DNA from: Vibrio natriegens NBRC 15636 = ATCC 14048 = DSM 759
GTDB lineage: Bacteria; Pseudomonadota; Gammaproteobacteria; Enterobacterales; Vibrionaceae
Reading direction: 5' to 3'
Length of the DNA: 64,000 nt
Assembly (NCBI RefSeq): GCF_035621455.1
Contig: NZ_CP141822.1
Span: forward strand, 620,001-684,000
The notes under the pieces were generated by a model. That model was not told the DNA's origin. It saw only the letters and a list, made by a program, of their open reading frames with translations, and did no database searches. Position numbers and translations under genes: made by a program. Below, piece by piece: positions 9,898 through 18,690 of the stretch. Each line of letters starts with the position of its first letter. Positions within the stretch are counted from its first letter, which is position 1.

Positions 9898-11394
9898 ATG
9901 GTACCTGTTGTGGCCCTAGTCGGGCGTCCGAATGTAGGTAAATCTACACTATTTAACCGATTGACACGCACTCGTGACGCTTTGGTTGCGGACTTTCCTG
10001 GCCTGACGCGAGACCGTAAATATGGCCAAGCTAAACTTGGTGAAGAGCACGAATTCATCGTCATCGATACCGGTGGTATTGACGGTACGGAAGAAGGCGT
10101 TGAAACAAAGATGGCGGAGCAGTCTTTAGCGGCCATTGATGAAGCTGACGTTGTGCTATTCCTAGTTGACGGTCGTGCTGGTCTTACGCCTTCTGATGAA
10201 GCGATTGCGGCGCACCTGCGTAAAATTGAAAAGCCAGCCATGCTGGTAGTAAACAAAATTGACGGTATTGATGCCGATGCTGCTTGTGCCGATTTCTGGC
10301 AGTTGGGTGTCGACGACATGTACCAGATCGCTGCCGCTCATGGCCGTGGTGTGACTGCTCTTCTTGAGCGTGCTCTTGCGCCGTTCTTTGATGACTTGCT
10401 GGGCAGCGAGTCAGAAGAAGGTGAGATTGAAGATCTGACTGAATTTGAAGATGCGGAAATCCTAGAAGAAGAGTACAGCGAAGAAGAAGCGGAACAAGAG
10501 TTTCAACGTTTGCAAGATCAGCCAATCAAGCTTGCAATCATTGGCCGTCCAAACGTTGGTAAATCAACGTTGACCAACCGTATTTTGGGTGAAGAGCGTG
10601 TTGTTGTTTACGATATGCCAGGCACCACACGTGACTCTATCTACATTCCAATGGAACGTGATGGGCGTGAATACGTACTTATTGATACAGCGGGCGTACG
10701 TCGTCGTGGTCGTATCAATGAAACGGTTGAGAAATTCTCAGTAGTTAAAACGTTGAAAGCTGTAGAAGATGCCAACGTGGTTCTGCTGGTTATCGACGCG
10801 CGTGAGAACATTTCGGATCAAGACTTGAGCCTGCTTGGTTTTGCTCTGAACGCTGGTCGTTCTATCGTACTTGCTGTAAACAAGTGGGATGGTCTAGATA
10901 ACGATGTGAAAGAGAACGTGAAGAAAGAGCTAGACCGTCGTCTGGGCTTTGTAGACTTCGCTCGCATTCACTTCATCTCAGCGTTGCACGGTACTGGTGT
11001 TGGTCACTTGTTTGAGTCAATTCAGGAAGCCTATAAATCGGCAACGACACGTGTCGGTACTTCAGTGCTGACTCGTATCATGAAAATGGCCGTTGATGAT
11101 CACCAACCACCTATGATTCGCGGTCGCCGTATTAAATTGAAATACGCGCACGCTGGTGGTTATAACCCACCAATCGTGGTCATTCACGGTAATATGGTTC
11201 GTGAGCTACCAGATTCGTACAAGCGCTATCTGATGAACTATTTCCGCAAGTCTCTGGAAATCATGGGTACACCAATCCGTATTAACTTCCAGAACAGTGA
11301 GAACCCATTTGAGAACCGTACCAACAAACTTACGCTTTCTCAGGAACGTAAGCGCAAGCGTATGATGTCTGCGGTTAAAAACCGTAATAAATAA
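9898..11394 (+). CDS. der: Der (EngA) ribosome-biogenesis GTPase
   Basis: 498-residue GTPase with two tandem G domains, essential for 50S subunit maturation. P-loops GRPNVGKST occur near residues 9 and 213, each followed by DTxG and NKxD motifs (VNKID, VNKWD). An acidic linker rich in E lies near 165-205, and the C-terminal KH-like domain covers the last 120 residues. The start at 9898 has GAGG upstream. Length is typical. Confidence 0.98.
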   Translation: MVPVVALVGRPNVGKSTLFNRLTRTRDALVADFPGLTRDRKYGQAKLGEEHEFIVIDTGGIDGTEEGVETKMAEQSLAAIDEADVVLFLVDGRAGLTPSDEAIAAHLRKIEKPAMLVVNKIDGIDADAACADFWQLGVDDMYQIAAAHGRGVTALLERALAPFFDDLLGSESEEGEIEDLTEFEDAEILEEEYSEEEAEQEFQRLQDQPIKLAIIGRPNVGKSTLTNRILGEERVVVYDMPGTTRDSIYIPMERDGREYVLIDTAGVRRRGRINETVEKFSVVKTLKAVEDANVVLLVIDARENISDQDLSLLGFALNAGRSIVLAVNKWDGLDNDVKENVKKELDRRLGFVDFARIHFISALHGTGVGHLFESIQEAYKSATTRVGTSVLTRIMKMAVDDHQPPMIRGRRIKLKYAHAGGYNPPIVVIHGNMVRELPDSYKRYLMNYFRKSLEIMGTPIRINFQNSENPFENRTNKLTLSQERKRKRMMSAVKNRNK

Positions 11395-11404
11395 TCGAGT
11401 TCAA

Positions 11405-11438
11405 AAATACCCAAGTTTTGCTTGGGTATTTTTTTATC
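11405..11438 (+). terminator. Terminator after der
   Basis: AATACCCAAG (11406-11415) pairs with CTTGGGTATT (11421-11430), followed by seven T in all. Confidence 0.92.
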
Positions 11439-11460
11439 TTCAAAACACAGAACAACAACT

Positions 11461-12342
11461 ATGACGATTACTGCGACTAAAATTCGCTTCTGTCATCAGA
11501 CATGGCAGCTAGAATCTCCTGTTCAACTCATCGAGCATAACGATGAAGTAAGCTATCTGGTGACTGAAACCACGCCTTTTCATCCCGTAAGCCACATTTG
11601 GCCCGATCACCCTGCTGATAAAGGCTCGATTGAGATAGACGGAACGTTATTCACGGTTCTCGACTGTCAGGTTGGTGCGGTAGAGCAAGCCACAAACACA
11701 CTGTATGTTGGAACTGCAATTCCTGTAAAACGAGATACAGCAGGCTGGACGTTTGTTGTCGTGCATGTGCTACCGAGAGTCGAGTCACTTGAGCCAGATA
11801 TGATGATTGCTTTGCAAGTGGATAAACCCTATCAGCTTTCTCTGAGTCGTGGTCACAGTGCCGGACATCTTGCTTACTTAGCATTAAATAAAGTACTGGC
11901 CGATGGTTATTGGCGTAAAGACGCCGACCGTAAAGACCCTCATGGTTATTATGATTTTAACAGCTATGCTCAGGAGACAAGCTTCGTTACGCCGGACAAG
12001 TGCGTGGATACGTATCGTTTAGGTAAAACACTCCGAAAAAGAGGGCTAAACAGCGCAGATATGCTGTCGGACCTTAGTGACATAGAACATAAGGTCAATG
12101 CTCAGTTGTCAGAATGGCTTCAGCGCAAAGAGACGATCATTATAGAGTGTCATGGTGATAATCTTACCGATTCTCGCTATTGGAAGTGCGATCTGGGAGA
12201 AGGGGAAATCGCTGTGATCCCTTGTGGCGGAACGCATGCCAGTCATTTAAATGAGTTTGCCTCAATACAAGTAACCTTAATAGAATGTGACCCACAAACC
12301 ATTGAAATGCACACCGAAGTAAAAGCGTTTTCAGACAATTAG
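11461..12342 (+). CDS. AlaX-like alanyl-tRNA editing domain protein
   Basis: 293-residue free-standing homologue of the AlaRS editing domain. Two zinc-ligand motifs of that fold are visible: HSAGH (HxxxH) near residue 140 and CGGTHASHL (CxxxH) near 260. Such proteins hydrolyse mischarged Ser- or Gly-tRNA(Ala) or related species in trans; the exact substrate here is not known. There is no catalytic AlaRS domain. I placed the start at the ATG at 11461, because an upstream frame start at 11422 lies inside the der terminator. The gene stands alone between der and a zinc-ribbon gene. Confidence 0.75.
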   Translation: MTITATKIRFCHQTWQLESPVQLIEHNDEVSYLVTETTPFHPVSHIWPDHPADKGSIEIDGTLFTVLDCQVGAVEQATNTLYVGTAIPVKRDTAGWTFVVVHVLPRVESLEPDMMIALQVDKPYQLSLSRGHSAGHLAYLALNKVLADGYWRKDADRKDPHGYYDFNSYAQETSFVTPDKCVDTYRLGKTLRKRGLNSADMLSDLSDIEHKVNAQLSEWLQRKETIIIECHGDNLTDSRYWKCDLGEGEIAVIPCGGTHASHLNEFASIQVTLIECDPQTIEMHTEVKAFSDN

Positions 12343-12636
12343 ATCTTTTTATTAAATTCTTTTTATCTGGTTTTTTTACTTTCCATTTGGGTTTTTTATC
12401 TAATTTAAATTGAAATGCAGAATATGTAACTTATGCTTTCGGTGTGTGGTTATATAAATATTCTTTTAGGGGGTGATCGCTGATCAAGTGGGTAATATCC
12501 GACGATCAGAATAAGATCTTTATATGCCTGAACGAATGACGCATCAATCCGAGATCTCAAAAGCAGTGACGGCGATCATTGTTTAGTGTGGCAAATTTTG
12601 AATAATGAGATTAAGAAATGAGTAAGGTAAAGGCGT
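12343..12636. other. AT-rich spacer with a cluster of six GATC (Dam) sites
   Basis: The first half is T-rich with no feature. GATC occurs at 12475, 12482, 12504, 12515, 12553 and 12574, six sites in about 103 bases, several inside palindromes (TGATCA, AAGATCTT, GAGATCTC). CTGATC (12480-12485) and GATCAG (12504-12509) can form a hairpin. No open frame of note. It lies upstream of the zinc-ribbon gene and may be its regulatory region. Confidence 0.6.
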
Positions 12637-12861
12637 ATGCAGCAGAATATTTGTCCGACTTGTGACGTTGAATTAGAGTGGACGGGTCAGTATCACTGTA
12701 ACCAGTGTGAGTCCGATTTCAAAAAGGTAGGGTTTTGTCCCGATTGTGACGCTGAACTGGAAAAGCTTCAGGCTTGTGGGGCGGCGAATTACTTCTGTAA
12801 TACTTGTAATGAACTCAAATCAAAATCTCGAGTTCGATTTGAGTTTCAAAAGATAGACTAA
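12637..12861 (+). CDS. YfgJ-like zinc-ribbon protein
   Basis: 74-residue protein with repeated CxxC knuckles: CPTC and CNQC in the first half, CPDC and CNTC in the second, plus one extra cysteine. This is the zinc_ribbon_6 (YfgJ) pattern. In E. coli yfgJ lies next to der and xseA, as here. Molecular role is unknown; binding of zinc is inferred from the motifs. The start ATG at 12637 has AAGGTAAAGG upstream. Confidence 0.8.
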   Translation: MQQNICPTCDVELEWTGQYHCNQCESDFKKVGFCPDCDAELEKLQACGAANYFCNTCNELKSKSRVRFEFQKID

Positions 12862-12873
12862 CGTTAAACTGGG

Positions 12874-14205
12874 TTAGTTCACGGTCGAGCGAATCTCGCC
12901 ATTTGCTAAACGGGTGACCAGACGGTCGCCCGTTTTCACATCTTCAGCTTGTGTAATCACCTTGCCTTGCTCTGTTTGCGTGATGGAATAGCCACGTTTG
13001 AGGGTTGCAAGAGGGCTCACTGCCTCCAGCTTTTCTGCAGCCATTGCCAATTGATGACGCACAGTCAGTAATTTGCGATCCATGGCGTCCAACAGCTTTT
13101 GCTCGACACGGTCTAGTCTCGATTTTTGTTGAGCTAAGTGCCTGACAGGAGAATTCAATTGCAGACGATGGTGTTTACGCTCAATCGCTTGCTGACGAGT
13201 ATCGATGAAGCGTTGCATTGCTCTGCGCAGTCGTACATCTAGTTCATCTAATTGCTGCGATTGACGCTGCAACTGATAGCTAGGATGTTGACGCTCTAAA
13301 CGGTGGAGAAGTTGCGCTGCTTGCTGTTTTTGTTCCGCCAAATAGTAACGCATTGCGCTCGCCAATTTATGTTGACGAGTAACGAGGGCTTGATCTTTAT
13401 GACTATTATCGCGGCTCACCAGCTCCGCAGCTGCCGAAGGCGTTGGTGCTCGAACGTCGGCAACAAAGTCAGCAATCGTTACATCGACTTCGTGGCCTAC
13501 GGCACTAATGATTGGGATTTGGCTGGCCGAGATCGTACGTGCAAGGATCTCGTTGTTAAAGCACCATAAATCTTCTAATGAACCACCACCACGGCCAACA
13601 ATAAGCACGTCACATTCATTACGGCTGTTTGCACGACCAATTGCTTGTGCGATTTGAATAGCGGCATCTTCTCCCTGAACCATAGTCGGATAAATTACAA
13701 CGGGAAGAGAAGGGTCACGGCGTTTTAATACATCGAGGATATCGTAAAGTGCCGCACCGGTTTTAGAGGTGATTACGCCCACGCGTTTTGGGTGCTCTGG
13801 CAAAATCTGTTTGTTCGTTTGGGCAAACAAACCTTCTGCTGCCAGTTTCATCTTGAGTTCTTCAAACTCTTGCTGCAGACGACCATCGCCTTCTGGCTGC
13901 ATACTTTCGATGATAAGTTGGTAGTCGCCACGAGGCTCATACAGAGACAGGCGTGCTTTTACTAATACTTGGTTACCGTTTGCTGGCTTGAAAGTCACAC
14001 GACGATTGTTGCCACGAAACATGGCACATTTAACTTGCGCGCGAGAGTCTTTTAGCGTGAGGTACCAATGACCAGAGACAGGGGCTGAGAAGTTTGAAAT
14101 CTCTCCGACAAGCCAGACGATCCCCATTTCATTTTCCAACAGGAGGCGGACTTCTGCATTAAGACGAGAAACGGTGAAAATGTTTTGATTGGTCTGGGAG
14201 AGCAC
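12874..14205 (-). CDS. xseA: Exodeoxyribonuclease VII large subunit
   Basis: 443-residue XseA, the catalytic large subunit of exonuclease VII, which degrades single-stranded DNA in both directions. The N-terminal OB fold begins with [16 protein letters not shown]. The catalytic core contains [16 protein letters not shown] and [19 protein letters not shown] long coiled-coil region rich in Q, R and L follows. I chose the GTG at 14205, which gives the normal family length; an upstream in-frame start at 14259 would add 18 atypical hydrophobic residues. It is divergent from guaB. Confidence 0.95.
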   Translation of the reverse strand: MLSQTNQNIFTVSRLNAEVRLLLENEMGIVWLVGEISNFSAPVSGHWYLTLKDSRAQVKCAMFRGNNRRVTFKPANGNQVLVKARLSLYEPRGDYQLIIESMQPEGDGRLQQEFEELKMKLAAEGLFAQTNKQILPEHPKRVGVITSKTGAALYDILDVLKRRDPSLPVVIYPTMVQGEDAAIQIAQAIGRANSRNECDVLIVGRGGGSLEDLWCFNNEILARTISASQIPIISAVGHEVDVTIADFVADVRAPTPSAAAELVSRDNSHKDQALVTRQHKLASAMRYYLAEQKQQAAQLLHRLERQHPSYQLQRQSQQLDELDVRLRRAMQRFIDTRQQAIERKHHRLQLNSPVRHLAQQKSRLDRVEQKLLDAMDRKLLTVRHQLAMAAEKLEAVSPLATLKRGYSITQTEQGKVITQAEDVKTGDRLVTRLANGEIRSTVN

Positions 14206-14290
14206 AGCTAATCTCGTAGACGTGAGTATGGAAATTAGCGGCAATATAATACATAGCAAGGGGGTAATTGCAAGAAAAAAATTAAAAAAC

Positions 14291-14322
14291 TTGTAGTCAA
14301 TCGATTGTCTTGAACGTATAAT
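14291..14322 (+). promoter_or_regulatory. guaB promoter with PurR-like palindrome
   Basis: A perfect -10 TATAAT lies at 14317-14322. A near-perfect palindrome AGTCAATCGATTGTCT at 14295-14310 sits just upstream of it. It matches 12 of 14 informative bases of the PurR operator pattern and keeps the central CG. Purine repression is inferred from this and from what is known of guaBA in enterics. No good -35 is evident. Confidence 0.5.
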
Positions 14323-14439
14323 CCCTCCGCAATATCTAATCCAAATGTAACTCGTTGACCAAAACGGTTACCCTCATTATGCGAAACGATGAGACTTTGG
14401 ATTGTTTTTTTTTACTCCTCTAATTGTGAGATATTGCAA

Positions 14440-15906
14440 ATGCTAAGAATTGCCAAAGAAGCGCTGACATTCGACGACGTACTGCTAGTGCCAGCACACT
14501 CCACCGTTCTCCCAAACACAGCTGATCTTCGCACTCAGCTAACGAAAAATATTGCTCTGAATATTCCAATGATTTCTGCGTCTATGGATACCGTGACGGA
14601 AGCTCGTCTCGCTATTGCGCTTGCGCAGGAAGGTGGCATTGGCTTTATCCACAAAAACATGTCTATTGAGCAGCAGGCAGCTGAAGTTCGTAAAGTTAAA
14701 AAATTCGAATCAGGTGTTGTTACAGACCCTGTGACAGTAAACCCTGATGCAACCATCGCTGACGTAGTCGCACTGACTGAAAAACACGGTTTTGCTGGCT
14801 TCCCTGTTGTCACTGAGCACAATGAACTTGTTGGTATCATCACTGGCCGTGACGTTCGCTTTGTTACTGACCTTTCTAAGAAAGTATCTTCTGTTATGAC
14901 GCCAAAAGAAAAATTGGCGGCTGTAGAAGAAGGTGCGACTCGTGAAGAAGTGCAGGAAAAAATGCACGAAGCACGTGTAGAGAAAGTACTGGTTGTAAAT
15001 GATGATTTCAAACTGACTGGTATGATCACAGCGAAAGACTTCCACAAAGCAGAGCGTAAACCAAACGCATGTAAAGATGGACGTGGTCGTCTACGCGTTG
15101 GTGCAGCAGTTGGTGCTGGTGCAGGTAACGAAGAACGTGTTGCTGCACTAGTTGAAGCTGGCGTTGACGTACTGCTAATCGACTCTTCTCACGGTCACTC
15201 TGAAGGCGTTCTACAACGTATTCGTGATACTCGTGCTGCTTACCCAGATCTAGATATCATCGGCGGTAACGTTGCAACAGGTGCTGGCGCGAAAGCTCTT
15301 ATCGAAGCTGGCGTAAGCGCAGTAAAAGTTGGTATCGGCCCTGGTTCTATCTGTACGACTCGTATCGTAACTGGTGTTGGTGTTCCTCAAATTACAGCAA
15401 TCGCAGATGCGGCTGAAGTAGCGAATGAATACGGTGTTCCTGTTATCGCAGATGGCGGTATCCGTTTCTCAGGCGACATCTGTAAAGCAATCGTAGCTGG
15501 CGCATCATGTGTGATGGTTGGTTCTATGTTTGCAGGTACAGAAGAAGCACCGGGCGAAGTGATTCTTTACAACGGCCGTTCTTACAAAGCTTACCGCGGC
15601 ATGGGTTCTTTGGGCGCAATGTCTCAAGGTTCTTCTGACCGTTACTTCCAGTCTGACAACGCTGCAGACAAGCTTGTACCTGAAGGTATCGAAGGTCGTA
15701 TCGCATACAAAGGTCGTCTGAAAGAGATCGTACACCAGCAAATGGGTGGTCTACGTTCAAGCATGGGTCTAACGGGTTCTGCAACTATCGAAGATATGCG
15801 TACTAAAGCTGAATTTGTACGTATCTCTGGTGCAGGTATGCAAGAGTCTCATGTACATGACGTTCAGATTACTAAGGAAGCGCCAAACTACCGCCTAGGT
15901 AACTAA
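14440..15906 (+). CDS. guaB: Inosine-5'-monophosphate dehydrogenase
   Basis: 488-residue IMP dehydrogenase, which oxidises IMP to XMP with NAD in guanine nucleotide synthesis. The catalytic barrel is split by a CBS pair at about residues 93-205. The active-site cysteine lies in [13 protein letters not shown] near residue 305, and the flap RYFQ lies further on. I placed the start at 14440 ([16 protein letters not shown]), the conserved N-terminus; a longer frame from 14389 lies in the leader. guaA follows after 98 bases. Confidence 0.97.
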   Translation: MLRIAKEALTFDDVLLVPAHSTVLPNTADLRTQLTKNIALNIPMISASMDTVTEARLAIALAQEGGIGFIHKNMSIEQQAAEVRKVKKFESGVVTDPVTVNPDATIADVVALTEKHGFAGFPVVTEHNELVGIITGRDVRFVTDLSKKVSSVMTPKEKLAAVEEGATREEVQEKMHEARVEKVLVVNDDFKLTGMITAKDFHKAERKPNACKDGRGRLRVGAAVGAGAGNEERVAALVEAGVDVLLIDSSHGHSEGVLQRIRDTRAAYPDLDIIGGNVATGAGAKALIEAGVSAVKVGIGPGSICTTRIVTGVGVPQITAIADAAEVANEYGVPVIADGGIRFSGDICKAIVAGASCVMVGSMFAGTEEAPGEVILYNGRSYKAYRGMGSLGAMSQGSSDRYFQSDNAADKLVPEGIEGRIAYKGRLKEIVHQQMGGLRSSMGLTGSATIEDMRTKAEFVRISGAGMQESHVHDVQITKEAPNYRLGN

Positions 15907-15913
15907 TTGCCTA

Positions 15914-15929
15914 GAGTAAACGTTTGCTT
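15914..15929 (+). promoter_or_regulatory. PurR-like operator between guaB and guaA
   Basis: GAGTAAACGTTTGCTT matches the PurR consensus ACGCAAACGTTTGCGT closely in the core (AAACGTTTGC). Together with the hairpin that follows it suggests guaA may have separate purine-responsive transcription; inferred. Confidence 0.45.
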
Positions 15930-15949
15930 TTTCCTTGAAGCATTAAGAA

Positions 15950-15976
15950 GAGGCGAGTACACTCGCCTCGGTTTTA
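15950..15976 (+). terminator. Hairpin between guaB and guaA, terminator-like
   Basis: GAGGCGAGT (15950-15958) pairs with ACTCGCCTC (15961-15969), followed by GGTTTTAAT. The tight loop and short T run suggest a partial terminator or attenuator. Confidence 0.6.
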
Positions 15977-16004
15977 ATCACTTAGCCTAAAAAGACTGCT
16001 CAAA

Positions 16005-17558
16005 ATGACTAAAAATATCCATGACCAACGTATTCTGATCTTGGACTTCGGTTCTCAGTACACTCAATTAGTTGCTCGTCGCGTACGTGAAATCGGCGTT
16101 TACTGTGAACTATGGAGCTGGGACGTAGAAGAAGCGGATATTCGCGAATTCAACCCAGATGGCATCATCCTATCTGGCGGTCCTGAAAGCGTAACGGAAG
16201 AAAACTCTCCACGCGCTCCTCAATATGTATTTGACTCAGGTGTTCCTGTTCTTGGTGTATGTTACGGCATGCAGACCATGGCAGAGCAGCTAGGTGGTAA
16301 AGTTGCAGGCTCAAACGAGCGTGAGTTTGGCTACGCACAAGTTAAAGTTTCTGGCGAATCTGCACTATTCAAAGATCTTGAAGCAACTCAAGACGTATGG
16401 ATGAGCCACGGTGACAAAGTAGTAGAAATCCCAGCAGACTTCGTAAAAGTAGGTGAGACAGATACATGTCCTTACGCTGCGATGGCGAATGAAGAGAAGA
16501 AATACTACGGCGTTCAGTTCCACCCAGAAGTAACGCACACAAAACAAGGCCTACAAATTCTAGAGAACTTTGTTCTTGGTGTATGTGGTTGTGAGCGTCT
16601 TTGGACTTCTGAATCTATCATCGAAGACGCAGTCGCTCGCATTAAAGAGCAAGTAGGTGACGACGAAGTTATCCTTGGTCTGTCTGGTGGTGTGGATTCA
16701 TCGGTTGTTGCTATGTTGGTTCACCGCGCTATTGGCGACAAGCTAACGTGTGTATTCGTTGACAACGGTCTGCTTCGTCTAAACGAAGGTCAGCAAGTAA
16801 TGGATATGTTTGGCGACAAGTTCGGTCTAAACATCATCAAAGTTGACGCAGAAGATCGTTTCCTTGACGCGCTAAAAGGCAAGTCTGACCCAGAAGATAA
16901 GCGTAAGACAATCGGTCACGTATTCGTAGACGTATTCGATGAAGAGTCTAAGAAACTGGCTAACGCAAAATGGCTAGCGCAGGGTACTATCTACCCAGAC
17001 GTAATCGAATCAGCAGCTTCTAAAACTGGTAAAGCGCACGTGATTAAATCACACCACAACGTGGGCGGCCTACCTGAAGATATGGAAATGGGTCTGGTTG
17101 AGCCTCTACGTGAGCTATTTAAAGATGAAGTTCGTAAGATTGGCCTTGAGTTAGGTCTTCCTTACAACATGCTTTACCGCCACCCATTCCCGGGTCCTGG
17201 TCTAGGTGTTCGTGTTCTTGGCGAAATCAAGAAAGAGTACTGTGACTTGCTACGTCGCGCTGACGCTATCTTTATTGAAGAGCTTCACGCAGCAGACCTA
17301 TACAACAAAGTATCTCAAGCGTTCACGGTATTCCTACCTGTACGTTCAGTTGGCGTAATGGGCGATGGCCGTAAGTACGATTGGGTTGTATCTCTACGTG
17401 CAGTAGAAACCATCGACTTCATGACAGCACATTGGGCACATTTACCATACGACTTCCTAGGTAAAGTTTCTAACCGCATTATCAACGAAGTTGATGGCAT
17501 TTCACGTGTTGTTTACGACATTTCTGGTAAGCCACCAGCGACAATTGAGTGGGAATAA
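16005..17558 (+). CDS. guaA: GMP synthase (glutamine-hydrolysing)
   Basis: 517-residue GMP synthetase, which converts XMP to GMP with ATP and glutamine. The N-terminal class I glutamine amidotransferase has its cysteine in [10 protein letters not shown] (near residue 86) and its His-Glu pair in QFHPEVTHT. The ATP-pyrophosphatase P-loop is [10 protein letters not shown] near 226. The C-terminal dimerisation domain ends in KPPATIEWE, the conserved end. It follows guaB, but the spacer holds a hairpin and a PurR-like site. Confidence 0.98.
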   Translation: MTKNIHDQRILILDFGSQYTQLVARRVREIGVYCELWSWDVEEADIREFNPDGIILSGGPESVTEENSPRAPQYVFDSGVPVLGVCYGMQTMAEQLGGKVAGSNEREFGYAQVKVSGESALFKDLEATQDVWMSHGDKVVEIPADFVKVGETDTCPYAAMANEEKKYYGVQFHPEVTHTKQGLQILENFVLGVCGCERLWTSESIIEDAVARIKEQVGDDEVILGLSGGVDSSVVAMLVHRAIGDKLTCVFVDNGLLRLNEGQQVMDMFGDKFGLNIIKVDAEDRFLDALKGKSDPEDKRKTIGHVFVDVFDEESKKLANAKWLAQGTIYPDVIESAASKTGKAHVIKSHHNVGGLPEDMEMGLVEPLRELFKDEVRKIGLELGLPYNMLYRHPFPGPGLGVRVLGEIKKEYCDLLRRADAIFIEELHAADLYNKVSQAFTVFLPVRSVGVMGDGRKYDWVVSLRAVETIDFMTAHWAHLPYDFLGKVSNRIINEVDGISRVVYDISGKPPATIEWE

Positions 17559-17593
17559 GTAAGAACACAGTTCTTAATCTCTAACGCTTAGTT

Positions 17594-17625
17594 AAAACCC
17601 TCTGCTAGTCAGAGGGTTTTTTATT
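17594..17625 (+). terminator. Terminator after guaA
   Basis: AAAACCCTCTG (17594-17604) pairs with CAGAGGGTTTT (17610-17620), followed by TTATTC. It may serve both strands, since the next gene is convergent. Confidence 0.9.
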
Positions 17626-17670
17626 CTTTCAAGAGATGTTCACCACCAGTGTGTTTATCATCGCTCTGCT

Positions 17671-18690
17671 CTAGTCGATTAAATGGGCAAATTGAAGGAT
17701 CTCTACCGACGGATAGATACTCAGCCTTCGAGCTACCTTCATATTGATCAGATAGCTATAATGGCTAACAGAGCGTACTGGAATATCCCCAGGTTTCTTG
17801 CCTTCTTTCAGAATGAGTAGTGCCTGATTGGCTGCTAGCTGGCCAATATCTTTATATCTGGCGGCGACAGAAAGTAATGCATGAGAATCGGTGACTGTAT
17901 TGTGATAGGGGCTTAGAACAGGTATCCCCCGGTTCATAGCTGATTGAGTAAATAAATCCTGGTGACTTCGTAAGAATGAACTAGATCCCATATAAATAAA
18001 ATCGACCTCTTGAGACTTAAGCTTTTCCATTTTGACAGCAATGTCATTTTTGCGGGGATTACCATCCATATCGAGAGCGAGAGGAAGTGCTATCACTACA
18101 AAATTCATGCTCTTTGCGAGATCTTTAATTTGTTTTACTTTTAGCTCTGAATTTGGCTCATTACTATTGTAAAGCATGCCAAGCTTATTAAACCTCGGAA
18201 GATAGGAGCGAATCGCGTTTATATAAACGATGTCATCAGGTCTGTTTCGAGTTCCAGTGATATTATCTCGACCAGTCTGTGCAAAACTTTTAATAATACC
18301 CGAACCAATAGGGTCTGAAACGATCATAAATACCAGCGGAATTTTAGTTATGAAGTCTTGTTTTTTTTCCTTATTGATTCTACCAGCCATACCCAGTGTC
18401 GCGCTCGTTCCCCAAGTGACAATAAGGTCGGCATTGAGTTCTCTTGCTTCTTTGACCCACTTTGGGAATTGAGACTTATCGCCTTTCGCGTCTCTCTGAA
18501 TGATCTTGGTTTTTAAGTCATTGCTTTTTAGGGACGCAATGAACGAGGTACATGCTTCTTCACAGCCTCTCCAAAGCACCATATAAATCAGTTTGTTATC
18601 TTCATCATTAGCCGTCTTTTCTTGCGCAGATAAAGGAAAGTATGCACTGATAATAACTAGTATCAAAAGATGCAGATGATAACGAGCCAT
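17671..18690 (-). CDS. Periplasmic ABC_sub_bind (TrpX-like) substrate-binding protein, orphan
   Basis: 339-residue protein with an N-terminal signal peptide (about residues 1-22, ending PLSAQ). The bilobed binding-protein fold fits the ABC_sub_bind/DUF534 family: ...LIVTWGTSATLGMAG, PLVFMIVSDPIGSGI, NITGTRN, GMLYNSNEPNSE and the AANQALLILKEGKKPGDIPV end. Relatives bind amino acids or other small ligands with ABC permease and ATPase genes nearby; none is here. Its ATG follows immediately after the TAG of the upstream MFS-sensor gene, so it is probably translationally coupled to it and works with it. Ligand unknown. Confidence 0.8.
   Translation of the reverse strand: MARYHLHLLILVIISAYFPLSAQEKTANDEDNKLIYMVLWRGCEEACTSFIASLKSNDLKTKIIQRDAKGDKSQFPKWVKEARELNADLIVTWGTSATLGMAGRINKEKKQDFITKIPLVFMIVSDPIGSGIIKSFAQTGRDNITGTRNRPDDIVYINAIRSYLPRFNKLGMLYNSNEPNSELKVKQIKDLAKSMNFVVIALPLALDMDGNPRKNDIAVKMEKLKSQEVDFIYMGSSSFLRSHQDLFTQSAMNRGIPVLSPYHNTVTDSHALLSVAARYKDIGQLAANQALLILKEGKKPGDIPVRSVSHYSYLINMKVARRLSIYPSVEILQFAHLID

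Noticed and set aside
9867..10319. Long - strand frame over the der gene
   Set aside because: Serine-rich shadow of der with no motif; the der frame is certain.
14535..15047. Long - strand frame over guaB
   Set aside because: Shadow of guaB with atypical S/T-rich composition.
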